Assembly: GCF_932294415.1 (NCBI RefSeq)
Contig: NC_065535.1
Location: 14,651,282-14,715,281 of the forward strand
Direction: 5' to 3'
Origin: Quercus robur
Taxonomy: Eukaryota; Streptophyta; Magnoliopsida; Fagales; Fagaceae
DNA length: 64,000 nucleotides
Shown: positions 19,711-37,261 of the stretch, in pieces
Layout: each line of letters starts with the position of its first letter
Position numbering within the stretch: position 1 is the stretch's first letter
Notes under the pieces: generated by a model
Told to the model about the DNA's origin: nothing
Database searches by the model: none
Seen by the model: only the letters and a program-made list of their open reading frames with translations
Position numbers and translations under genes: made by a program

Positions 19711-22700
19711 ATGGCTTCCACCATCACCAATCCTTTGCTTTCTTCACACTTCTTTGGGACTAAAATCTTGGTCTCTCCTCCAACCCCAAAAACCATCACC
19801 AAATCACCACTTCCATTCCATCCCATCTCCAAAAGAAAGTATCTAATTACTCAAAATATTCTCAACAAAAAACCCAATTCTTCACAACCCTTAAAATCTC
19901 TACCATCCAAAGCTACCTTAGCTGCTCTTATCTTCTCTACTCTCACTCCACAACCACAAGCTCTAGCTCTAGACAATCCCACACCACCTCAACCCCCACC
20001 TGTAATTGAAGCCCAACCCACCAAACCCAGTCTCACAAATCCCTCACCTTTCTCACAAAACCTTCTTCTCACAGCCCCAAAGCCTCAAACCCAGAACACT
20101 TCTGACATCCCTGATGGTAGTCAATGGAGATACAGCGAGTTTTTGAATGCAGTGAAGAAAGGGAAAGTGGAAAGAGTCAGATTCAGCAAAGACGGTTCTG
20201 CCCTTCAGCTCACCGCCATCGATGGCCGCCGAGCCTCCGTGATTGTCCCCAACGACCCGGACCTTATCGACATTTTAGCAATGAACGGCGTCGATATTTC
20301 GGTCTCAGAGGGTGACTCTGGCAACGGGTTGTTCAGTTTCATCGGTAATCTTATATTCCCAGTTCTTGCTTTTGCTGGACTTTTCCTTCTCTTCCGCAGA
20401 GCTCAAGGTGGGCCCGGCGGACCTGGTGGGCTCGGTGGCCCAATGGACTTTGGAAGATCCAAATCAAAGTTCCAAGAAGTCCCAGAAACCGGTGTTACAT
20501 TCTCCGATGTTGCTGGTGCTGACCAAGCTAAACTGGAATTGCAAGAAGTTGTTGATTTCTTGAAAAACCCAGATAAGTACACAGCTCTAGGAGCTAAAAT
20601 ACCAAAAGGGTGTTTGCTAGTTGGGCCTCCCGGTACAGGGAAGACCCTATTGGCTAGAGCAGTGGCCGGAGAAGCCGGCGTGCCGTTTTTCTCTTGTGCT
20701 GCTTCGGAGTTTGTGGAATTGTTTGTGGGAGTTGGGGCCTCGAGAGTGAGGGACTTGTTCGAGAAGGCAAAGTCGAAAGCACCCTGCATTGTGTTTATTG
20801 ATGAGATTGATGCAGTGGGGAGGCAGAGAGGGGCAGGGCTTGGAGGTGGGAATGATGAGAGGGAGCAAACTATTAATCAGCTCTTGACTGAGATGGATGG
20901 ATTTTCGGGTAATTCGGGTGTGATTGTGTTGGCTGCCACTAATAGACCGGATGTGCTTGATGCAGCTTTGTTGAGGCCTGGCAGGTTCGATAGGCAGGTC
21001 ACTGTGGATAGGCCTGATGTTGCTGGTAGAGTTAAGATTCTTCAGGTTTGTTCTATAAAACCCTGCTTGGTTAGTTATTCTTGTTTTAGCTGTTAGTGAA
21101 ATTCCAAGGTCTTAATATTAAGAGTAGGAATGATGTCTAAACCTAAATTATTGATTCCAATAACATATTAAATGATCAGTGAATTGTTGCGTTATAATTT
21201 TATAGGAAAATGCTAAAATTTCTATCTAGTTTAGTACAAAAGGCCTACAAACTGGCATGACAATGAAAGTGATCGGTGTCATGTAAATAACATAATAAAT
21301 AAATTTCTTAATTACTTTTTTGTTTTGTGATTTAACAGTTTGCATCAATGCTTATATATGTAGTAAATTTGTAGTAACTGCAACATTGCTCAATTATAAA
21401 TCGTGGGTTATGTTCATAATGTTCTAGATTTGTAGTGATATCTAATTATATGCAGTTAAAGAGTGCTGGTTAGTTCATTGTTCTAGAACATGATTTATCA
21501 AATCTATTATGGGTGTATGGCAGTCTACTGCTCTTTTCATTACTTATTTTTCTTCTTTTTAGTGCTCTTTAAGTATTTGTTTTTAGTTCCACAATTCAAC
21601 AACTTATTACTGGGGCCAAAGACCAAACATTTTGCATAAGTTGTTATATGGATACGATCTGGTTCATTCAATTGCCATAGTCCATAAATGAGATCGTGTT
21701 TTTGCTATTTTCTGGTAGAAACTTATCTGAGCATGTATGACAGGTGCACTCTAGAGGAAAGGCACTCGCTAAGGATGTGGACTTTGACAAGATTGCAAGA
21801 AGAACCCCAGGATTTACTGGGGCTGATTTGCAGAATCTGATGAATGAAGCGGCTATTCTTGCAGCCAGGCGTGACCTCAAGGAAATAAGCAAGGATGAGA
21901 TATCTGATGCACTGGAAAGGATCATTGCTGGCCCAGAGAAGAAAAATGCTGTAGTCTCAGATGAGAAGAAGAAACTAGTTGCTTATCATGGTATATAAAT
22001 AAGAATCAGCATATTTCTTAATTTGTCTAGGTTGTATTTGATTTTCAGCGTTTACAGTTTAGTCATGCTCTTAATTTTGCAGAGGCCGGGCATGCTCTAG
22101 TTGGTGCATTGATGCCTGAATATGATCCTGTGGCCAAGATATCCATTATTCCTCGTGGCCAAGCTGGTGGACTTACCTTTTTCGCTCCAAGTGAAGAGAG
22201 GCTTGAGTCTGGACTGTACAGTAGAAGTTACCTGGAGAATCAGATGGCTGTTGCCCTTGGTGGAAGGTTAGTTACACCAACTTATTTCCAGCAATGCATA
22301 AGATATGTTGCCTTTTCCAATTGTTTTTGATAAAGGTTCCTATTAGAGCTGTTCTGATTCTAATTCTTCTCTAATTTCGAATAGGCTGGATTTAAAACTA
22401 CCGATCTACCAATTGGTTTTATTTTAAAATTTTCCTCTCTTCTTTGTTACAATTGCAGAGTTGCTGAAGAGGTGATTTTTGGCGATGAGAATGTGACCAC
22501 AGGAGCGTCGAATGACTTCATGCAAGTTTCACGAGTGGCGAGGCAGATGGTTGAAAGATTTGGTTTCAGCAAAAAAATTGGGCAAGTTGCCATCGGTGGT
22601 CCTGGTGGAAATCCCTTTTTGGGTCAACAGGTGGGAGTCATTGGAATTAAGAAAGAAATGCTTTCACAATTCACTATGTTTACAATGTCTTCTTTCCTAT

Positions 22701-22972
22701 GCATAATCAAGAGATCTAATTAGTGTCTGGCGTGTATGTTATGAATGCAGATGTCATCCCAGAAAGATTATTCTATGGCTACTGCTGATATAGTTGATGC
22801 AGAGGTTAGGGAACTGGTAGAGAAGGCATATTCAAGGGCGACGCATATCATAACAACCCACATTGACATCCTTCACAAGCTTGCTCAACTACTCATAGAG
22901 AAAGAAACTGTTGATGGGGAGGAATTCATGAGTCTCTTCATTGATGGAAAAGCCGAGTTATATGTGGCTTGA
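19711..22972 (+). CDS. FTSH5: Chloroplast FtsH protease, type A (FTSH1/FTSH5 class)
   Basis: Membrane AAA+ zinc protease of the thylakoid, where type A and type B subunits form the complex that removes damaged photosystem II D1. Exons: 19711-21045, 21744-21990, 22083-22266, 22459-22630, 22751-22972; all junctions are GT-AG with matching phase, giving 719 aa. Residues 1-65 are a Ser/Thr/Lys-rich transit peptide. A hydrophobic stretch at 68-86 ending ALA suits thylakoid transfer. The membrane helix is at about 205-228. Walker A GPPGTGKT is at 305-312, Walker B IVFIDEID at 360-367 and the second region of homology ([18 protein letters not shown]) at about 411-428. The HEAGH zinc site is at 527-531, split by intron 2. 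NDF in exon 4 supplies the third-ligand region. Length and sequence fit FTSH1/FTSH5; which of the two is not resolved. Confidence 0.96.
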
Positions 22973-23247
22973 TTCCACTCTCGAGAGTCAAAATCTTGTT
23001 GTATTATAGATTTCATATAGGCATGTACACATTAAGAACCGATTAATTATTTCATTAATTAAAAAAAATAGCAAAACATTTGGTGCACAAGAAAACAAGT
23101 TTCTCCCTCTCTATGATACACTTTAAACAAAAGCCACATTTTCAATTTCCATTATACATAGACCTCATGTTTTGTTACAACACCATCGACGACAACAACA
23201 ATTAATTGAGTGCCAATTATATCAAGGAATAAATACAGGGCTACTTC
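22973..23247. other. Spacer between two convergent stop codons
   Basis: Only 275 bases separate the FtsH stop from the BSK stop on the other strand. AT-rich; the 3' untranslated regions must share or abut here. Confidence 0.7.
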
Positions 23248-29442
<6,195 letters not shown>

Positions 29443-29562
29443 TCAGCGAAATATCATACAAAAACAGATAGATAGATAGATATATAAAAATAAAAATAAC
29501 AAATAAGAGGATTTCGATTTTGAATTTTTTTTACAGATTTGGCGACAGAGTGAGAGAGTCTC

Positions 29563-29616
29563 TGTGTGTGTGTGTGTGTGTGTGTGTGAGACTTACAAAC
29601 AAACCGTGTTTGCGTT

Positions 29617-29648
<32 letters not shown>
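29563..29648. repeat. (TG)n and (GA)n microsatellites upstream of BSK
   Basis: (TG)13 at 29563-29588 and (GA)16 at 29617-29648, 160-250 bases upstream of the BSK start codon. They probably lie in its leader or core promoter, as is common for plant GA repeats. Confidence 0.85.
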
Positions 29649-29649
<1 letters not shown>

Positions 29650-30842
29650 TCTAATAAGGAGTGAGGAAGAGGTGTAGCTTTCGTTTTCTTCTCATTTTTT
29701 TGCGTATTTTCTCTTTCTTTGCTGCACTGACAAAAACTCTCTCTCTCTCTCTCTCTGTTACTTCGACCATTGAACTGTCCATTTTTATTTCCACGGGGTG
29801 TTTTCGTCTTTTCGTCCCCACATCTACGTCTCGTTTTACTTTTGTTTACATTTCGCGGTATTTTGGTGCCTTTTTCCTTTACGGCAAATTTCTTTTGTTT
29901 CCTAATTCGGGGTTGTTTACTTTAATTATGAACTTCGGATGATTAATATGGGAAAGTGAACCAAATTTTGTGTCAATTTAGGTTTTTTTTTTTTTTTTTT
30001 GTAATTTTTGAAAAGAGTGTAACTTTAGTTAGTTACTTATAAATATTTTTTCCGGGTCCTGTGTTCTATTAACCACAAGCACTTTAATCTATAAATATTT
30101 TTGAGAACTTTTTTTTTTTTTTTGAGAATTTTGTTTAAGAGTGATTTTGGAAAGTTCTATCTTTTAATTAATAGGCAAGACAATAAATAATGTTTAGTTT
30201 TATAAACACGACCAACAATTTAGTATGGGAGAGTAAATTACATGATGCTTATAATATTTTATAATAAAAAATTTATATAATATTGGGTACAAAGTTTTTA
30301 TAATAATTAATTTTTTACCTATCTAGACTTTAGAATAAGATAATGTTATCTGTATAAAAGAATAAGAATAAGATAATGTTTAACTTGAAGATAAGATGTT
30401 AAAGATAAGAGTAAGGCATTTCTTTTCATCTTGCCAAATTTTATGCATGTTTATCATGGTAATTGCTAATTAGACAAAAATACCCTTTGTTCCTTTTAAG
30501 TTTGTATTTAATGTAGTATCAAAAAAAAAAAAAAAAAAACTGTTTGTATTTAATGTATTTTTGGCCCCTTGGGTTCTAAAATTGTCAATTTTAAACCCCA
30601 TCTTTAAGAGCATACCAAATATGTCCTATTCCATCCATCTTTTCTTAATTTTTTTTCATTAACCAATAATTAAAAAGAAAAAAAAATGTCATTAATGAGG
30701 TACAATAATACCATCTATGGAGCAAGTGTAGGTTGGCAAATTTGAAGTTATACAAATTGACAAATAGGTATGATTTATAATCTCTATCGTAGCCACGATT
30801 GATCTTGTCGGCATCTTACGTCAATTTTGTGACCTCAACAAG

Positions 30843-30880
<38 letters not shown>

Positions 30881-31130
30881 ATTGGTGGTGGTGTTCTAAG
30901 AATCAAAGAATGTTGGGCCAATAGGGTTTGATTTTGGAATTTTTGGATGATTTAACTATAATTATGTCTTGAATTGGAAACATTATTCCTCAATTTGTTA
31001 TTATTGTTTTGAATTTTTAGATTTTCTTTTTCTTTTTCTTATGTATGATATGAGCATAGCGAACAATGAAAATGATGGTAACAATTTTCATTATTGTACC
31101 ATGGTGCATGGTTGAATGTTTGATGAAGGC
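29649..31130. other. AT-rich spacer, no supported gene
   Basis: Promoter-side region of BSK, followed by low-complexity spacer. It holds T runs (29981-30000, 30110-30123), an A run (30521-30539) and a (TC)n tract at 30845-30873. No protein-like frame or RNA gene seen. Confidence 0.6.
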
Positions 31131-31189
31131 ATCACTTGCCCTATAGGTTAGCATCATGATAAATTACATATCAACATTAGTGTTATATT

Positions 31190-31310
31190 TAAAGTCTCTG
31201 ATAGTTGAATAAGAGATCTTGGGTACAATCATCGCCTACACAAAAAACCGATAGTGTCTTGGTCTAATGATAAAAGAACTATCATTGAAAGCGAAACTCT
31301 CTAAAAAAAA
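31190..31310 (+). mobile_element. SINE fragment (plus orientation)
   Basis: AGTTGAATAAGAGATCTTGGG, then CGATAGTGTCTTGGTCTAATGATAAAAG, matches the body and 3' end of the SINE copies at 45.5 and 59.4 kb in the opposite orientation. The tRNA-like 5' part with the A box is missing or degraded. Confidence 0.5.
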
Positions 31311-31401
31311 ATTTGTGATTTTAAGGCAAAAATTAAAAGAGATGGAGGGAATAAGCACATTGAATGGGCTCTCGAAGATAAGGTGCAAATTGAAAATTTT
31401 A

Positions 31402-31769
31402 GGGTAAACTATGTATTTGGTCTATGTCTTATACATTATATTTCAATTTCATCCATAACATTTTAATTGTGTCAATTTGGTCCCTAACCTTTTAGTACTG
31501 TGTCAATTTAATCTCCACCGTTATCTTTTGGATGAAAATTGATGATGTGTCTAATAGTCAAAACAAAAAATTAGCTTCCGTTAATATGACAATAAACTTA
31601 AATTTTATTTTTGCCGTTTGTCATGTTATCAATTTTTATTTAAGATATAACGATAAAGACTAAATTGACATGACATTGAAAAGTTAGGAACCAAATTGAC
31701 ATAATTGAAATGTTAGGGACTAAATTAAAATACAATGTAAAGGTTAAAGACCAAATATGTAATTTACCC
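31402..31769. mobile_element. Foldback MITE (368 bp), Mutator-type 9-bp duplication
   Basis: The ends are GGGTAAACTATGTATTTGGTC and the inverted GGGTAAATTACATATTTGGTC. The arms pair over nearly the full 180 bases each. The 9-bp direct repeat AAAATTTTA flanks it (31393-31401 and 31770-31778). No coding capacity. Confidence 0.8.
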
Positions 31770-31778
31770 AAAATTTTA

Positions 31779-33462
31779 ATATAAATAGGATCAAAATTAC
31801 AGCAAATACAAACTAAGAGCCGTAAATTGTCATTTTTTTTTCCTTGTAAATAAAATTGCGAGTTACTATTAGCTAAAGTGTGCATTTAATGAGATAAAAT
31901 TTTATTAAATTTTTATGAATTAATATAAACTATATTTCTTCCTAAAAAAAATTTGAGACCTCTAATATTTAAGGGTAATTTATTTGATTTTTTTTTTTTT
32001 TGTTATTGGAGATAATTTTCTTTATTTTTAAATCAATAATTTACACACACAAAAATGCTTCCGAATTTAACACATATTCCATTTATATAGTATATGGTCC
32101 ATGTCTCCATGAATATTCTAAAATAAAAATAAAAATTGGAGGAATGAATATTCCAATAGCCCGTTAAAAGTTAAAACCAAAAGACCATATGGCGCGATCG
32201 CTTTTGTAACGCGGTGCGTGTGGACCACGAGTTGAGCGAGAAAATGTTCTATTCAACAAAGCGTGGGTTCAGACAGTCCTTTCCACAGTTTCTCTTACTT
32301 CATTTATTTTTTTAGGCCGATCTTATACGCAAACCATTAATTACGTCCGCACTTTGGCAGCCATGTTTTATTGCAACTTCGTTTATGGAGATGACACATA
32401 TAATTATGACAGCATGATAAGTTGGATTTGTTAAGTATTTAATGCAGATATCATTAAAAAAAAAAAAGGTATTTAATGCAGGAGTATATTCACAGCAAAA
32501 AAATATAAAAAAATGCAGGAGTATATTAAAAATTGTATCATTTTATGATACTTTAATAACAATTACATAACAAATTTTAGGTGTCAAATTGCTATTAGTT
32601 GATAAAAAAAGTAATGTTAGTGATTGAATCAGGTTAGAATCTGTAACTTTCTATTATCTAAAATTTATTATGAAATTATTTTGAGAATGTTACAAGCGTA
32701 ATATTATTTATCAATCATTAACAGTATTTTGCTTGTGTTTTTCAAATTATTAAAGTAAATATTTAATGGATTGAGTAATGGATAAAATATTTTAATTTGT
32801 ATTCGAACAAAAATCTATTTTTTTTTAATCTGTTAATAAATTATAATTATTATGAAACATATTTATAATTTTATATCATATCTATTGAAAAAAAAAAACA
32901 TTTAAATCTCATGAATAACTTCAAAACTACCAAGTAGAGAACAAGGTTAAATGTAATGGACCGAATCCATCCATTACTCACGAGACGATAGATTCCATGA
33001 ATAGGACCCACATGAATTGAGGATAGACTTTACCTATTATACCTAATAATAATTTTTAATAATTTACCAAGTGTGTATACATTATTTCAAAATTTGAAAA
33101 TAAACCTATGTATAATAGACCCCTCAACTTCCTTTTTCCTAACCCCTCAAAAAAAAAAAAACTTCCTTTTTCCTAAAGTTATCTTTTAAAAAAACAAGAT
33201 AAGCTTAAGAAGACTACACTCAACTCTAAACATTACAACTTTACAAGTTGACCATAACCATAACAAAGTTTTAAAGGAAGAAAACAAATATATAAAGGAA
33301 AAAGATGTTCCCCTAACTTTTCATTGTTCATAAATTTTATTTTATTTTTGGTTAGTTACACAATTGTTTTTAATGAAAAGATACAACTTACATATAGTCC
33401 TTACCTCCTCTATTTTTATTTACTGAAAAAAGATATCAAATAATGAAAATTTATTTATGGGT
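31779..33462. other. AT-rich spacer with degraded repeats
   Basis: A weak inverted repeat at about 32545-32700 (ACAAATTTTAGGTG against CTAAAATTTATTATG) may be an old MITE of the same type as 43147. Otherwise nothing recognised. Confidence 0.5.
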
Positions 33463-33636
33463 CATGTTAATGAGTGCCCTTAAAGTATTGGTTAAGAATC
33501 CATTTAAAGAAAGTTTTTATGGAAAAAAAAAATTAATATTTTGATAGCTTTTTTTTATTTTTTTTATAAAAGTGATATCAAAACTTTTCTAAAATGAATT
33601 ATTAATCAATTTCCTAAGGGCACTCGTTAGCATTTT
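33463..33636. mobile_element. Small MITE with inverted ends
   Basis: ATGTTAATGAGTGCCCTTA at the left (33463 on) and TAAGGGCACTCGTTAGCAT at the right (33615 on) are near-complementary. The interior is about 130 bases of A/T. Similar half-sites occur at 34806, 34912, 55393 and 58025. Target duplication not resolved. Confidence 0.55.
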
Positions 33637-34932
33637 CCTTTATTTGTAAGGCAAATACTAATTATATTACAAGTTTTATTATATTATATTAAACTTATAA
33701 ATTAACATAGCAATAAATGTGATTAGTGTGTTACCAACACCTCATAATAGAATATTTAAATTAACTGTCTCTATAATTAGGAAGACGTCAATTTGGAAAC
33801 ATGATGCAATACTATTTTATTTATTATAATAGTTGTTGTGTGCTAATATAGTCTAGTGGTAGCAATATTCTAATATTTGTATTTTAAACCAAAACCTAAA
33901 TTAAAATGGTGTTTGTCTATTTCATTTGAGCAGACCTCCACTTTAGTAGCATTTTGATCAAATAAGTTGAGGACGTCTTCACGTGAACTTGGCATCACAT
34001 GCCCAAGGTGTGACACAGGAGTACTAGTGATGATTGACCATGACTTCTCTGGAATCAGCTGGCAGCTGGGTATACCTAGGGAATGTATTATAGAATGAAC
34101 TTGTTGAAATTCAATTGTTTATCTTTGACAACCTTTATAAGGTTTCACTACCTTAAAAATTCATGTTTCTTATGGGTTTATAGAATCTTAAGCTTTATTA
34201 ATTTTGAAATTATAAGTTAAAGTTTGTTATTTTTTAAAACTTAGGATTTAAAATTTTCAATCTTGAAACTATGAAATTTAATTTCTTACATCCATAAATT
34301 ATCATATTTAAAATATAATTTTGCTTAATTGTTTTATTTCTAATACTTGTTGTCTCGTTGTCCATTTTTATTAATAATCATGATATTTGATATATATGAC
34401 GTGTTTTGATTAATGACATTTATATAACATAGTTAAATTACTAACAAAAATAGATGACAAAACTAATATGAAAATAGAATCAAACATGAAATATCAAAAT
34501 GATATCGCAATTTTTTGGGTGCGGTTAACGGGTGTTGTACAGCACCCGTTAATGTTATAAAATTTAAAATAAATTATTCACGTTTTTTTAGGAATGTGGA
34601 AAAAACTGAATATATATTAAATGTGTGTTAGTTTAGATGCAAATCATTTAGTGATAAATCACAGCTAAAAAGTAAAACTTTACCAGTTTACTATACAATA
34701 AAATTTATGATAGATAATAAATGAACCACAGCTGGTTCATTAACCTATTAACAAAGTCCTTTCTTAAATATATATATATATATATATATATATGGGTTTG
34801 GTTAATGTGTGCCATTTAAGCTTCCAATTTTTTGGAAATATTTTCTCAGGAATTGAAAAAACTGTCATTACTTTTTCAATTTTCAAAATTTTTTTTTTCA
34901 AGGATGGAAATTAATGTGTGCCCTAATAAAAT

Positions 34933-34966
<34 letters not shown>

Positions 34967-37261
34967 GGCGTAGAGGCCGAGAACAATTAAGTATAGCTGT
35001 ATAGGATCTTTTTTCTTGAGAAAATTAACTATAAGATCTTTCTTTTTTTTTGAGAATGATTTTTAACTATAAGATCTAATTGTTGGAGTTTGAGCACTAT
35101 TTTTTTACTCCAAAAGAGAGTATCGAAGTTCGAGCATGTTGAGGAAAACTTTGACACAAACGCAATGCCGTATTCCGTACCCGTAGCCACGTTTCGGTTT
35201 GTGCATGGTTAAAAATACTTAACTTTGAAAAGCTCGAGTGTCCTCGTGATGTACAGCTGTCCAATTGATCCTCTGCAACAGCAAAGCCACAGTATTCTTG
35301 CAACTGGCATTTGGAATATTTACACCTAACTTGGATTCCAGGGTGACCACTCACCACTTGGTCCTTAACTTTACCACTCATTTTGATTATCTTCGAAAAG
35401 TCAAATTTCTTTCCAACTCGACGTGTCTCTTTATTTTATTTTTTTTATGAAGTCAGATTGTTGAACCGACAGCATACACAATTTTATAGCTGATTGATTT
35501 ATGAGTGAACAGCAAAAAATAGTGAATTCATATAATTAATTTGTTGGTTTAGAAGTTTTTAAAGTCTCTTGATATTTCATAAGATCTTATATTTGAAATC
35601 TCTTGCTTTTATTTCGGGTTCATCTCTAAAGAATTTGTTTTTGTGATAATTTTGTGTGAGATAAGAGAACTATATATGTGAGGGAATAGATAGATACTAA
35701 AAAAGGCAGGACATCCTAGTTTCTCAAAAAAGAAAAAAAACAAGGTAATGATAAGAAAGTATCAATCACTCACAACAATCATATAAGTTAACAAGTTATA
35801 AAATTAAATGTGTGATTGGCTGTGTATCTATAATTATTCTAAAGCAATTGGATATTCGGATTAAATTCCAATGCAATAAAAAAAGTCAAGGGACCTCCGA
35901 CTTCTTCTTATTTATTTTTCTTTTTCTTTTATAAGGAAATAGACAAATTTATATTTACAGCCAAAGGGAAAAACAAAAACCACAGCTCGATACAATCAGC
36001 TTCCAGACCATTTGCGGCCTCCAGGATCACCTTAAGAAAACTGGAAGGACCAAAGCTAAAGTCAAAAAGTAAAAGTAATGTATGTTCTTTAATCTAAGTC
36101 CAAATACTAGATTATCAAAAAAAGTCCAAATACTAAGAGCACGTCTTTCAAAAATCTTTGAGATTATTATTGAAGATAATGCACTTGGACTCTTTCTAAT
36201 CTTGCACAGTGACAAAGCTACTATAAACTTTATCTAGCTTGCCTACCATGCCTTTTCAACTTCGCTTATAATATTCTGACACGTGGATATTACTGCATCA
36301 ATAGATTGCTTAAACTGCTTATAATACATATGGTCATGTTTGTTTTCACTTTTCATTATTGAGAAAAAGAATTCAGTTCAGGTGCTCAATGGAACAATTT
36401 ACATGATTTTATTATGTTACAGGCTCTCAGTTACACTGCACAAGGTACCACCATTAAAAAACACAGTTCTAAGATTGAATACAAATTAAATTCAGCTCAG
36501 CGTTTCATATATTAAGGACAATCTATGTTCAACTTTAATGAAGACTTAGTCCAAAAACATATAGTAAAAGCTTCAATAATATTTCCAAATTTAATGCAAA
36601 ACCACACGCTCCAAGTATATGAATTTGCAGCTCAGATTCTGATGCCTTGCTGATCTTACCAACTGTCATTCTTTCTTAAATAAAATTATCGCTATAATCA
36701 AGTTAGGACAAGCTTGAAAAAGGTACCAAAATCCCATTTGGTTTCTACACTCGAGACAATGATGTTTAGTTGTTTACAGTGTGAAAACTCAAGTTCAACA
36801 AACCCCAAGTTACAACAAGTCCAATTCCAGAGCTAATATTATATCCCCCCATTCCCATTAAAGCCAACAAGTAACTGTCAAACAAATTCCAGTCAAGCAT
36901 ACCTTAGACCTTGTGTTCATTTTCTTCATTGTGCCACTTGGTTCTTTCTTGTCAGCACTAAGCAACCTTGGAGCTCTTGACTTTACTGGCTTAGAGCTGA
37001 TTATAATACCGAGATATGGAATGCAGGTCAATATTCACACCACCTAAACTTAATGAGATGAACAGGCAATAGAATCAGCCTGGTTGACTTCAGCATGGAA
37101 ATGATAAGAATAAGAATGTTGGACCACCAATCAACTAATATAATATATCACTGAACTCGAAAAAGTATGCTGCATGCACATACACAAGCCAAAAATCATG
37201 CTAGAAAAACTTACACCATATCTGTAAAAACTAATGGGCCTGGAGGTCCTGGAAGACACAG
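33637..37261. other. AT-rich spacer downstream of the DUF632 gene
   Basis: Contains (AT)n tracts (34770-34792, 34936-34963) and a perfect 10-bp hairpin TTAACGGGTG/CACCCGTTAA with an 8-base loop at 34525-34552. A minus-strand frame of 94 codons at 35381-35097 has no recognisable family. The last 300 bases are probably the 3' untranslated region of the DUF632 gene. Confidence 0.5.

Noticed and set aside
29661..29942. Plus-strand frame of 93 codons upstream of BSK
   Set aside because: Phe/Ser/Leu-rich product of a pyrimidine-rich promoter tract, not protein-like.
35097..35381. Minus-strand frame of 94 codons near 35.1-35.4 kb
   Set aside because: Cys- and Ser-containing text with no recognised family, no promoter and no splice context; left unsupported.
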